NCBI GenBank assembly: GCA_020086605.1
Contig: JACBWW010000029.1
Span: 2,502,560 to 2,566,559, forward strand
DNA length: 64,000 nucleotides
DNA from: Lanius collurio
Taxonomy: Eukaryota; Chordata; Aves; Passeriformes; Laniidae
Direction of reading: 5' to 3'
The position numbers and the translations under genes are program-made. Below the pieces are notes generated by a model that was not told the DNA's origin, did not search any database, and was given only the letters and a program-made list of their open reading frames with translations. Shown one piece after another: positions 35,701 to 48,400 of the stretch (position 1 is the first letter of the stretch; each line of letters begins with the position of its first letter).

Positions 35701-36499
35701 AAGCTGTTAGCATCCAGGTAGATTTATTTATAGGCTTGTGTATGCTGGCTGCATCATGGATGTTTATGATTTTAGCTCCTCTGCTCTCTCCAGGAATGTC
35801 CCATTCCACTGGCAGTGTTCACAAAGGCCAAGGGGAGACCATGTCTTGACAATAAATTTTCTGTCAGAAACCCTTGCAAGGTCAGACCTGAAATCTCTGC
35901 TCTGTAGACTGTATTATGTTTATTTTTGTGTGTGACACATATATTTTGTGAATGTTGAAACACCAACACTTAGTTTTGCAGCCCCCAGCTTCTCCTGCAA
36001 AAATGAAAACCTGGTTAAAAAATGTCATGAGCTTTAGCTTCTCTCTCTTTCTCTCTTTTTTTTTTTTTCTTTAGTAAGGATGTTTGGGCTGAGTTTAAAA
36101 AAGAAATTCTTTAACCTCTGATTTATGAGGCTTAAGGGTCGTGTTTTTAAGCTTTTCTTTGCAGTCATGAGATCTAGGAAAAAATGAAAGCTAAGACTTT
36201 CAGTTAATGAGAGGAGTCCAGCAGTTTAGACTTCATGAAAAATCCTAAATTCCACAAGGCTTGCAGGAAAACTGCTGGTGGTGTGAACCCCAGCCTTCCC
36301 CTGGGGAGGGCTGTGAGCAGACACTGCTTCTACTCCTAAAAGCAAGGATCTTTTAGGGGTACAAAGAGAAGGGGTTTGTACCTCCAGGGCAGTGGTGCAC
36401 CCCAAACCTTGGTGTAAGGGAGGCTGAATTATTGATGCAGCCCATCCTAGGGACAGCACAGGTTCCCAACTGCATCAAGGGCTGGCAAATCCACAGGCA
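32750..36499. other. intergenic; no gene seen
   Basis: Unique DNA with frames under 180 codons. A strong polypyrimidine tract ending in TTTAG at 36,028-36,075 resembles a splice acceptor but opens no recognisable exon. Confidence 0.55.
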
Positions 36500-36628
36500 A
36501 ACCTTCAAGGCCAAGTTGGATGGGGGTTGGAGCAACCTGGGATAGTGGGAGATGTCCCTGCCCATGGCAGGGGGTGGAACTGGAGCTTTAAGGTTCCTCC
36601 CAACCCAAACCATCCCATGATCCTGATT
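36500..36628 (+). mobile_element. CR1 LINE 3'-terminal fragment
   Basis: Matches the CR1 tail: TTCAAGGCCAAGTTGGATGG, GGAGCAACCTGGGATAGTGG, TGTCCCTGCCCATGGCAGGG, GGTGGAACTGGAGCTTTAAG, and CTCCCAACCCAAACCATCCC, ending near CATGATCCTGATT. Strongly 5'-truncated. Confidence 0.92.
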
Positions 36629-39600
36629 TATTGCCCCATTTCCCCTCCTCCACCTGCAGCAAATGATTCTGTGATACCAAGGGAGGAATTTAAAGCTCTC
36701 AGCCCCACTCTGCTCAGGTGTTCAGCTGTTGGCCTCCAGCCTCCTCCATCCCCAGCTTCCTGAGGGGAAGCAGTTCCAAATCCTGTTTCCTGGAAGGCAC
36801 CTGAGCCACCGCTCCTGCTCCTTCCCCAAACTTCCCAGGCCATTATCAGAGTTCACTATCACTTCTCCCACTTGGCCCCAGGAAGCTGCAGGGAGCAGCT
36901 GAACCCCTGCACACCCAAAGGCCCCCCCAGCCTGGCCAGAGCCGGGCTGAGGCAGCCCCCGTGGCAGGGATGCTGCTGTGACAAACGAGGTCTGTGCAGG
37001 CAGCTCCTCATTTCTATGGTAACGCTGTTCCTCCTCCTGTTTGTGTTCTCCCTGTGCACGCACAGTCTGGGCTCTTTATCCCCATCCACACCGATGACAC
37101 CATTCCCAGCCCTTCACCAGCTGGGCCAAGGATTTAGAAATGTCCCTTCTCTTAAAGTCCTCTAACGAAGCAAACAGGAATGCTCAGAGTTTGAGATTTC
37201 TCTGAATTATTGATTAACAAAGGTTTTCATGCCAGGAGTAGGGCAAGCAGAGCATGGCTTCTCCTTGGGAGTTTGCAGGAGGAAGGAAGGTGATGGCTCT
37301 GCTACAAATGGACTGGTTTAGCCAGCTTTTGATTGTTTTGGATACACTCAGGGATGCTGCAATGACTCAGACAAAATTGCTGCTTTGTCTGAGAGACACG
37401 TTTACTTCTCAGGGTAATGAGTCGATCTCCTCTCTGATTAGATTTCTCTGCAGTGCTCCTTTCCAGTGGGTGTTGGCAGGCATGGGAGTGGTGGAAGGTT
37501 TAACTCAAAGGAGAGAACAGAGAGGAACCTGCTCTGCAAAGGGATATTAAAAAAAAAAAAAAAAAAGGAAAAAAAAAAAGCCTTAATTGCAGCGTAAGCT
37601 GATCATACACAACAGACACCTCTTCCCACCTTGGCTCAGCTCCTCCAGCTGGAAGCAGCCTGATCTCCGTCAGCTCTGGAGATCAGCAGGAAGCAGAGGG
37701 GATTTACAGCCCAACCAACACTTTCTTCAGCTGGCAGGCTCCTGGATCCCACCAGGGCAGTGGAATTCCCATGCAGAGGGTGCAGAGAGGCTCATCCCTG
37801 TGGAGGTGGTGTGGGGGCTGAGCAGAGAAGGAGCTCAGGAATGGGTCAAACTGAAGCACATCCAGCCCTGTGGAGCTCAGCCCAAGCTCCAGCTGCTGGG
37901 GAATGTCACTGCTGTGAATTCATCTTAAATATTATGATTCATTGCAGTGCATGGGAGAACTTTGTCTCAGGCAAACACGACATAAGAGTACAGCTGGGTG
38001 AATAATAGCGGTGACATTTTCTACAGCAATTAATTAGAACTGAAATTCCAGTCGGATCTGCCCCTCTTCAAAGGCCTTCTCCAGGCATTCCCACACAGCT
38101 ACGTAGTCCTTGCACGGGTGGAAACACTGAGCTCACGTAGGCAAGGGCTTGCAGAGGAACAAACTTTATATGGGGAGTTTTTCACAGAGGGAAAACTCCC
38201 CAGCAGTTTTATTTCTCATGTTACAGAGCAGGAACGAATTCCAGCCGATACCTGAATATCAAATAATAATAATTAGAGGGTGAAAAGTAAACAGCTTGTG
38301 AAATGATTTTGAATAATAGACAAAAAGCACTGCTCATGCAGGGATTATTTCAAATGGAGGGAGAAAAGGGCTTCTCTTGCCCAGGTCTCACAGCCCATGT
38401 GTGACAGGCCAGCAGGGTGGTTGGTCCCTTCAAGGCTTCTCTCTCCCTTTCCACATTCTTCCTCAAAATCCTCCTCGGCCCAGCAGTGCACTGAGAACCT
38501 CAGCAGTGGTTTGGCAGCTGCCATGTCATCTAGATATCACTGCTTGTTTCCATGGGATCTTTGCAAGGAGTGGGAAAAGATGCTTTGCCTCCAGCCCAGT
38601 TGTTCCTTCTTGCAAGCAAATAAAATCTGGGAGGAGGAGATTTTCCAAAACACCATTTTGGTTTAATTTTGACAAAGGCACAGAAATGTCCAGACCATTT
38701 CATTTGACATTTCAAACAAAACTTTTTTTTTTTTTTTCTTCCTCTAAATCCTTGTTTTGATTCAGGCTGACTCTTCATTTAAAAATGTTCTGGAGTTTGA
38801 TTATTACAAAGTCCAGCGGGAAACATTTTTTTTGCCCAGTGCCAAGCTGCCTCTTTATAACTTCTAAAATATCAAACAAAATTACTCATTCGTGTTTACA
38901 GAATTATCAGCCATCTGAAAACTCTCATGCTCCCCTGCCTGATCTGTCTGTGCCCACTCACTCCTCTCATCCATCCTTACCACATTTTGGTTGGGAAGTG
39001 CTGATGCACCACAGCTCAATGGAGCCTCCTTCATTCCCAAGGCCCATTGGGCACTGTTTATTGCAATTATAATGTTCAGAAGTTTGATCCACTTCCCTGG
39101 AAAGTTGGGAGATGTCCAGCATTACACCTTTTCCCATTAAAGATCTGATGAATTCTCACTTTTCCCCACCTGTGCTGCCCAGTGCTCATCAGCTGCTGCC
39201 CCAGAGCTGAGTGCTGGCTGGGCAGGGGCTGAGTGCCAGCCTGTCAGATGGAAATGGTTTCCAATAATCCTCCAGAGGCTGTTTTCTGGGAGCAGACAGT
39301 GGTGGTGTACTCATTTCAGTCTCTGTCTGATACATCACAATCCCAAATCCTATTACTGACTCCTCTGCACCAGCAGGAATTGCCTCCTCAGCATTTCAGA
39401 ATACACCTAGCGAGTTCCAGGTCTGAAAAACAAAACTAGAAGTTCTCTCAGGGTTTTGGTTTTGTTTTATTTCTCAGAGATGATCCCTTTTTCTCACCAA
39501 ATGCATCTGAGTCAGGGTGTTCCCCCAGGCTCATCCTGCTGTGTGAGCCCAGGATGGGAGAGCTGGGCCGTGCCTTCAGCTGAGGGAAAGTTCCTTGTGG

Positions 39601-42600
39601 CAGCAAAAATGTTTTCCTCCCTCTCCCCCTCTCTCTGCACGTTCTCCCTCTGCTCTGACAAAGCCACCACCAGCAAGCTGTGTGTGAGCACAGGGGATGT
39701 GTTTGTTCTCCTGCAGGGGAACAAATCAGAGATTAATCAGGCTTCTGCTCCTTTCATTGCCCAAGGAAACCTGCAAACCTTAAATAGCATTTGTGGTCTT
39801 GTTCTTTACATTCTAGAGGGGATTTTTACAAATTGCTGAGCGCTTTGCTTTGGTGGGCAGGTTGGTTCATGTTGCAGCATTACTGGCTGGTGCTGTTAGG
39901 GCAAAGGATCAATAGCATTTTCCACTGGGAATGTGCCTCCCCTCCAGCCTTTTTGACTTTGTGGATTCTGGCTTCAAGGCAAGCAGGTCCCTTTGCTTTG
40001 GGAAGCAGCATCTTCTCCCACATAAAAAATCAGTTTAGCTTGGGATTTTCAGCACAGTCTAAGATGTGTAGGTGCCCAAACCCCCAAATTAGATTAATCT
40101 AAATCCCAAAGCAGCTCTGAAACATCTCTGCCGAGGTTCCTTTTATCACTACGGAACTTAAAACCAAAATAAGTTGATGATGACTTCAGGTGCCTGATTT
40201 AACGTCTAGAATACATTAGTTGGTTGGGTTTTATGTGTTTTGGTGGAATGGATGGATGCCTCAGCAGCAAGTGGCTTCACCACTTAGTCTGCCAAGACAA
40301 CAGGGCTCAGACCTACTCTGGTGTTTGGGCAACACCATTCTGGGGGCACTGAAGTTGATGTGAAAAAGAAACCAAGCTGGTGGAGAGCAGGCCTAGTGGC
40401 TCACCTGCTTCTCTTTGGCACTGCCATGTCCACAGATGACACAGAGGTGTCAGAAGTGGACACAGACCTGCACAGGTCAGACCTTGCCAGGATGGGGCAG
40501 AGCAGGGCTGGCTGCAGACGTGCAAAGCAGCAGGAGAGGTTCCAGGCAAGGACTAAGGGATGAAAGAGCTCTGCTTTCCCTGGCAGAGGTGTTTTGACAG
40601 CTGTGGAAGCTGGGAACTGGCAGAGGAGGTAGAGCTCAGGGCTGTGGAGGAGCTTGGGGCAGGAGCAGTGGGACCTTGGCAGGGCTGAGCCAGCCCCTGC
40701 TGCCAGCAGATCTGTGTTTCACTGCCCAGAGCTGCTTCTCCAACTCCCTCTCCTCACCCTGCATCTCCCACCTGCTTTTCCATCAGCACTGCATGCAAAA
40801 TGCATGGCTGTGAGGGCGTCAGCAGTGGGAGGCTGTGGAGCAACAGGAGGAACGGTCGGGGTGGCTCTGAACAGGTAATTCCAGTGGCAGAAAGGAGAAG
40901 TTTGCTACAGGCAACCCAGGAGGCAGTTTGTGTTTGGGTTACTCCTCGCAGTGTGGGAATAGAGCAAAGGCTGAAGTTGAACATATGGCAGGAGAAATGA
41001 TGTGGCTTCAACGTAATGGTGAGTCAAAGACTGAGGCAAGGAGGAAGCTGAGGCTCAGACTGGTGGAGAAGGGACATTAGGGCCTTCTGCAAAATAAAAA
41101 CACACAGGAGAGGAGGTTTGGGGGGAAAGATTGAGCACATCCTTGGATTCTTAGCCTCTGAGGACAGTTACTGTGACTGTTACCCAGTGAAGTGAGCCTT
41201 GGCCTGTGTCAGGGTAGGAGTTCCCTGTGTTGAGGTGAGTAAAACACACCCCTGTCCTAATAAAAGACAAAGACATAACCAGAACCTCCCCACTGAGCAT
41301 CTCCTAATGCAGTCACTCACTAAACATTTTGTGAGTAGCTCAGAAAGTTATTCCTAGAGGCAATATTCCTTAGGGGACTGTCCCAACACACTCCTGAATT
41401 CACTGCATGCAATAACAGGTGAGGAATGCACAGAATAAAGCTTTTTCTAAAGACAGCTGAGAAAAGCTGAGTTGTTTCAATGTGGATCTGCAGCTTTTTC
41501 ACTCAAATCAGCAAAGCCAACAACAGCACCTGAATCAGGACCATCCTGTTTGGAAAGCTGGGCCCTGGGAATGGGAACAGGAACAGGTACATAAGCAAAG
41601 TGGAAATCATTACACTACAGGCTTGCATGTGCATGGTTTAAAGAAGGCATTCAGGTCAGTCTCCACCCAGGAGGGATCCAAGCACACTCTGTACTGGGAA
41701 GGGAAAAGTCTGAGCCAACTATGTAATCATTCTCCACCTTATCATTGCCCCAACATGACTAATGAGCCAGGGACAGACTGCAGGGAATGAGGAACATGGA
41801 AGCAGCAGCAAAAACAAAGTAGGAGTTTGCAACACCTCTTGTTCTGAACAAGTGCACTGACATCATTGCCATGCAGCAATCCTTCCTGCAAAGTGGGAGA
41901 AATGGCTCTAAATCAGGTGTTTGGATGATTTTTAACTTGTGCCCCAAATTAACAGTTGGTTTTTTTCCCATTGGGGGAGTGGGGGGTGAGAATGGAGGAG
42001 TTGTTATTTTATACTTCAACTTTTATCTGATCCTCTTGTCTCAAGACCTCACTTCAAACCCTTGTAGGAGACCCCAAAAGTGGAAATGAAATCAGTTTGA
42101 GAACAGGAGCTGCTGGTTCTGTGCATCAGGTGCTCCCACATCCATGAGTGGCCCCACTGCTCATTGCTTTGAAGCCAGGTCTGAGCCAGGCAGGGCTGAG
42201 TGAGCCCCTGCAGGGCAGGGCTGTGCCAGTGCTGCTCATCTTTCTTTTCAAGTGCTGGATCCCACAGGTCAGGGGGGAAGATCCTCATCTCCAGTTATTT
42301 ATAAAGTGTCTTTTGACAGAGCTGTGAGTGAGGGAGGACTTGACTGTACTGCCAGTGACCAGAGGTATAAAAAAAGCCCTGGCTTTCAGGAGCACTAAAT
42401 TAACTGCGAAATAAATAAATAAAATGAAGAGCTCGCTCTCGTTATTGTGCTGCAGGCATCATTTATTAGATGCTGCTGTACTGTGCAGTCCTTATCTCTC
42501 CCTCCAGATAGTGTAAATCAGAACTCCTGTTGCTGACACCCCGAGAGTGTTCTCATCTGTCAGAGATTTAGCTGCCCTTTTCTTGTGTGTTTTCCTGGAG

Positions 42601-45013
42601 AGTGATTTTTTATTTTTACTTTAACCCTCAGCGCTCTCATCATTCATGGCTTACGCTCTCAGGAAATAAAGGGCTGGGGAGGGATGCTCCAAGGTCTTTT
42701 GTTGCTGTTGATGAACGTTTCTCTCTGTCCTCACTGAGAGCATCTCTGTCACAGGCAGATGCTTCAGCCACACTAAAAATGTGCTGTTTTATGCAGAGTA
42801 ACTCCCTGGTTGCTCCCTCTCTCCCCAATCCAGTTGCAGCCATCGGGTTTCCCCCCTCCCTGCACCGTGCCTTTCAGTATTATTCTTTTAATGGGCTTAA
42901 TGATTTTTCCCCTCCTGAAACATGAATCAAATATACAAATTAGTCTTGAAGGTACTTGGAAAAAGCTGTGGTTTTATTGAATTCTCAGTGAGAATCAGCA
43001 GCACCTCAGCCAGAGGCAGAAGGAGCAGATCCCATGTGAGGGGTGATCCATCTCACCCAGGCAGCAGATTTGGTGATTCATCTCTGTTTACCATGTTTAA
43101 ACACATTTTCCATTCATTCTGATGATTTACTGTGGGGACAAAAAATCTACATTGAATTAGTGGCTCTCAGACTAGCTGGACTCTGGGCAAGATGTCACCT
43201 TCTCTTCACAGTGGGACGGGACTTTGTGCAAAGTTATAGAGCAAAGACTTTATGTGACAACTCTGCTGTGGGTAATATCATTTAAATACTTGTATGTGTA
43301 CATATTTTTATGGCCTTTCTCACATCTCTCTGGCTGTGGGTGTCTTGGCTTTATTAGCTTTATGTCTTTCTCCAAAGTCAATCCAATTTTCCCTCCTTCA
43401 GCCATCATGCTCATAGCTTTTATAACTTAGCTGTAAAAACTGTCAACAAGGAAACAGCTGAGTTTTAAGGAAAAGAGGGGCAGTACCTTCTCTCCCATAA
43501 GACTGTATAGAAACTATCTGGGTAAAAGCCCCCAAATTTGGACTGCAGCAAAGTTTGTGCCTTCCTTTCAGCAAAGGTCCTGAACAAACCAAATTGCTGG
43601 ATCTGTTTTCTCCCATTTTTAATCTGTCTGTGAAACAGAGATGTCCTCAGGTTCTACTGTCCAGCCAGAAGGATAGGAAGGGACTTTCTGAGGAACTCAA
43701 ATTAGAAATAAGGGTAAAGTGTTGGCAAACAGTCTGAGTTGTGATTGAGACATTGAAAAGTGTGAACTGATGGTTTGGTTTTGGTGACCAGGGACTGTGA
43801 AAGATTAGGTTGTGCTTGGCTCTCTTGGGAGTGTTCTGACAGCTAAACCACACACCTGAATGCAAAGGGAGGTTTGTTTGTATGCTGTGTAAATACATTT
43901 ATATACACCCATGGCTTTAATGATGGTAGAAGTGTGTATTGTGTGTGTGTGCTCCACACATTCTGTGATCCTCAGCTCCAATCTTAGTGCAAATAAATTG
44001 TGGAAATCTCCCTGGTTTTCATTCTTGAATCTTTCATAGACAGATTCAAAGAGTTGTTTTGTGCTCAGAAAATCCTACTCTCAGGAAATGGAGGGTCACC
44101 AAATCCAACTCCCTTTTATGGTGATTTTGATCCAGCTGTATTTAGCTCCTAAAATTACTTTAAAATCCAAACAAAGCAACCCATCATTGGAGGAGAACTT
44201 CAGAAAGCAGCTCTGGAGCCTCCCAGCCACAACTGCTCCATCCTCTGCAGGTTGGAGTTTCTGTTTTCAGCACTGGTGGCACAACCCATCCCCAATCCCA
44301 ACACCCAGTGCTGCAGTTCCCAGGCCAGTTGCTGGGGCTCAGCAGGGGTGACTCTTGCGACACATTTTGCACAAAGAGCAAGAGTTTGGCTCGAAGATTG
44401 AAGAGCCTTGGATGGATTTCAGCCCACAGCCTACAGTAGTAGGACAAGACTCAGGAAAGCTGCCAGAATGAAGTCAAGGTTGCACAAGAAGTGGGTTTTT
44501 ACTGGCCCAGCAGGTCAAATGTAACACCTTTACTGTCCTGAAGAATCATTTATTAGGATCCCAAAGCCTCAGTTTGTTATTTTGGGTGCCAGCAGATGAC
44601 CTGGGGACATTTGAATTACCTTGCTACAGCTTTATTGGGTGAACTGTGTCCAAGTCAATTGGGTCAAGGTAGTAAAAGATGTTTAGATGCTTGAATACAG
44701 TTGATACCAAGTCAGATAAAATTCCCAGTTCCTGTTTTGGTGCTCACCTAATCTCCCTCCACTCCAGCTTGTCAGATATGTCCTGCTTCATTTCCCTGCT
44801 CATTTTTCATAGGGTTCCAGGGATAAAAGACTGAGAGGCACCTGCTGCAGGGGTAAAAAGCCATTTAGAAGATGTGTGCACAAAAGCAGGTCTGATAGTC
44901 TAAACTGATACAGCAGGAGATGATAAAACCACAGGTCAAATTGGGCTGGCCTATAGCAGACTGGGATGTAGCTACTTTTCCTTACTAGCACTGCACTGTA
45001 GAATATGTTGTGT
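36629..45013. other. intergenic; no gene seen
   Basis: Unique DNA. An AT-rich patch at about 38,210-38,350 and a poly(A) run at 37,550 are the only compositional landmarks. The longest frames are under 130 codons and not protein-like. Confidence 0.55.
37550..37580. repeat. interrupted poly(A) run
   Basis: About 30 bases of A with a central GG. The preceding sequence is not recognisable as a retroposed gene. Confidence 0.8.
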
Positions 45014-45393
45014 NNNNNNNNNNNNNNNNNNNNNNNNNNNNNNNNNNNNNNNNNNNNNNNNNNNNNNNNNNNNNNNNNNNNNNNNNNNNNNNNNNNNNNN
45101 NNNNNNNNNNNNNNNNNNNNNNNNNNNNNNNNNNNNNNNNNNNNNNNNNNNNNNNNNNNNNNNNNNNNNNNNNNNNNNNNNNNNNNNNNNNNNNNNNNNN
45201 NNNNNNNNNNNNNNNNNNNNNNNNNNNNNNNNNNNNNNNNNNNNNNNNNNNNNNNNNNNNNNNNNNNNNNNNNNNNNNNNNNNNNNNNNNNNNNNNNNNN
45301 NNNNNNNNNNNNNNNNNNNNNNNNNNNNNNNNNNNNNNNNNNNNNNNNNNNNNNNNNNNNNNNNNNNNNNNNNNNNNNNNNNNNNNNNNNNNN
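45014..45393. other. assembly gap (380 Ns)
   Basis: A run of Ns in ordinary intergenic sequence; apparent ORFs crossing it are artefacts. The right flank is a TTTC microsatellite. Confidence 0.99.
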
Positions 45394-45399
45394 CTGGTG

Positions 45400-45434
45400 C
45401 TTTCTTTCTTTCTTTCTTTCTTCTTTTTTTTTTT
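45400..45434. repeat. (TTTC)n run and T tract at the edge of the assembly gap
   Basis: Five TTTC-like units and an 11-base T run begin six bases after the Ns, which suggests that the gap is a longer TTTC microsatellite that could not be assembled. Confidence 0.85.
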
Positions 45435-48400
45435 AAATTTCTTTTAAACCAATACTTTTAATGCTGTCCTTAAAAGATTATCATCAGAACAAAAATTAAT
45501 TGCATGCAGTGGACTTGGCCCAGGTATGGTGAGACCTTGGAAAACATCTCAGAGACATGCCTATGGAATAGAGGGTACAGGCAAAAAGCACCAGAACACC
45601 AACCCCAAGGATGATGCGAGTGCCCTTCAAGAGAGGACCTGCCTCCAATAAATAAAATTGTGTTGACACTGAAGCTTAACAAAGGTTTTTGCAAATCTTT
45701 CAGCATGGTCTGGCTTGTAGGATTAACTACCATTCAGGGTGTCCTGCTGTCACTTGGTTAAATTTACTGATAATTGTTGATTTCCATATATTGTGGAATT
45801 AGCTGTATTCTGAAATCGTGAGTAAAAGAAGAGGAATGAATCAGATGCAAAAAGTCAGCACAGTCAGCTGTTGGAAACATAACCTGGAAACACAATATGG
45901 CTCAGAAATGGCCCTGAGGATATAGATAGCAGCTTTTATCTCTCTCAGATATAGGCCAGAGCAGCAAAGTTCAGATCTAGTTTTGGATCACTGAACTAGT
46001 TCAGTGACATCCAGCAGGAACCTGACCCCAGCAGATTCCATGTCTGTTTTGGGAGGTTTTGGATCTGCTTCCCTTGCACCTCCATCAGACCACATTTCAC
46101 CCATAGAAAGTGTAAAAGTGGGTCCAGATCTCCCACCCACAGAACAGGAAAACCACAGAGAACATATTTGGCCTTTTTAGGAGGTGGAGTTTAGTCTGCA
46201 GCAATGGGAGACTGGGTTCTGCTGCTGAAAGATTTAATTATTGCATTTCTGCTTATTGCTAGAGGCTTTTAGGACATCAATACACTGTGGGTTATGTACA
46301 AACACAGGGGAAGGAACAGTCTGGAGACAGCAGAGGGGAGAGAAGGGTTTGATTCGAATGAACTGAAAGGTCCTCCAAGGTAGAGAAGCCACCATGGTGT
46401 GTAAGATGGTTTGTGTAAGGCAGCAATGCAAGAAACTGTGGCAGAAGACACTTGAAATCCCAAACTAAGACTGCAGATTTTATGTTCCTGATGGTTGTTT
46501 TTTTGGTCCTCTGCCCTTGCATGGCACAACTTCCATTTATTTTGCGGAATTTCAATTGTAAGCTTCTAATTCTCCCCCTCACCCTGCCTTTCTCTTATTT
46601 ACATCCCAGAGATTCTGTGCCTCTCTGAGGGCTGACATGCCCTGGCTTAAACTGGAGCTGCCCTGAGGATGATTTTATATTTAGTAGCTCCTTATGAGCT
46701 GCTCTCATTTGAAGCAGCCCAGACTGCCTGATACAATATTTACTGCAGAAATCTCTCTTGCCTCTCCTGGTTGCAGTCTAATGATAAAGCTGAGCTTGAG
46801 AAGGGGCCAGGGCCTTACCCAAAGTGTGCCAGGGTAGAAGAGCCTTGCAAGGCACAGTTCTTGCCCACTTTATGCCTTCAGAGTTACCCACAAGATCCAT
46901 GGTAAGGGCTGAAAAAACACACAGCTATCAGCTTCTATCATTCAGATTGCACATGTAACAGAGGCCTAACCAAGTGCAACCTCTGATATTTTCCTCTCAT
47001 ATGCTGATATTTTTCTGCATTTATTACAGGTTGGCCCTTTTTTAGAGTGGTGTGTATTGATTTAAAGGGTTTAAGAGAAAGATGTCTTCTGCAGCAGTGG
47101 TACAAACACAAAGTCACCTGGCCTCTCTCATCTTTTGGGTGCCAGCTTTTAACAGGGAGCTTTCAGGAATCCACATCTGTTTTGACACAAAGCTCCTGGT
47201 TTAAGTATCCAGGTGCTCTGATCAGATTGTCACCAAGTCCTGGTGATAGTGATGGGGTGAAGCTCTGACCTGCAGCTCTCCTCTTTCCAGTGGAGAACTT
47301 GGCACTGCAGGTTCACCGTGTGGACAGTGGAAGTCCACTCAGGACTGTGGAAGACTCTCAGTTCTCCCTCCACAGATCCCCCTGGGCTCCAGGCTGCTGC
47401 AGACAGGTCAGTCTTTCTAAAATAGTCCCTATTTTGAGTCTGTGATGCTTTTAAGCCTGTGAACATGTGGGTGGAAAGCGATGCATCCCATGGAGCGCTG
47501 CCTGAGCTCCGACATCCTGAGCCTCTGGAATGAAGGGACAGAACAAGATTGCCTCTGTGGAGAGCAGCCCTTCCTGGAAGAGCTGAGTGGAGCAGCGAGG
47601 TGCTAACACAGCCTGGCCTCTCCTGATTGTGTTCCTGGAAAAGCTGTTCCATTATCCATAAAGGTTGCACCGACAGCACCAAAAGCCAGCGAGGCTCTTG
47701 CTGGCCTTTAGTAATTTCTTACTCAGCAGATCTTTCACTTCCAGCTCAGCAGTGTGGGCATGGCAGGCACAGCAGCTGAAATACAATCTCCATGCTGGAG
47801 GGACAGGCTGCCAGGCTGTTTCATTTGCAGACTAGGAAGGAATACAGAGCTGGCACCCCGAGCACTCTGCTCCGCACAGCGTGAGCTGCCATCGTGCTCT
47901 TGGCACTGCCAGCTTCTCTTTCCTGCTGATAACGTTTGGTCCTTGTTCATTGTTCACAGCTGCTCTTGGGTTCCTCCTCCCCCACTTATCACATCTGCTG
48001 GGAAGGAGGATTTCCCAATAAAGGTGAAGAGAAGGGACTGGTACCCATGCTCCAGATCTAATTCAATTGAACCAGCACTACTCCAGCTAGTAAATCTGCT
48101 GCTGTTTTGTGGATGGTGTAGTGCTGACAGACAATGCAGGGAGGAGCATTAACCTGCTCCGTTCCTTGCAGGAGGTTTAGTATTCCAAAAGAACTTTTCT
48201 AATTAAAGAGAAAGCTTTAAGCCTAAAAGTCTCTTTGAGACCTCAGACTGGCTTGGGTTTGTCCCTGTGAATTTGCCCTCCAGAATTAGCACTAAGTGGG
48301 AAGCAGAGTGAATTTCTGGAGCACCCTTGAGTTTGGGCCAGAGGTTGAACTGTCACCTGAAATAAATGCACATGAAGAGTTCCTTTTTTTAACCTGTGTT

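Noticed and set aside
36028..36080. Strong splice-acceptor-like tract ending in TTTAG
   Set aside because: It is a CT/T-rich simple sequence; no open, recognisable exon follows.
45005..45447. ORFs of about 145 codons at the first gap
   Set aside because: They consist almost wholly of Ns and a TTTC run.
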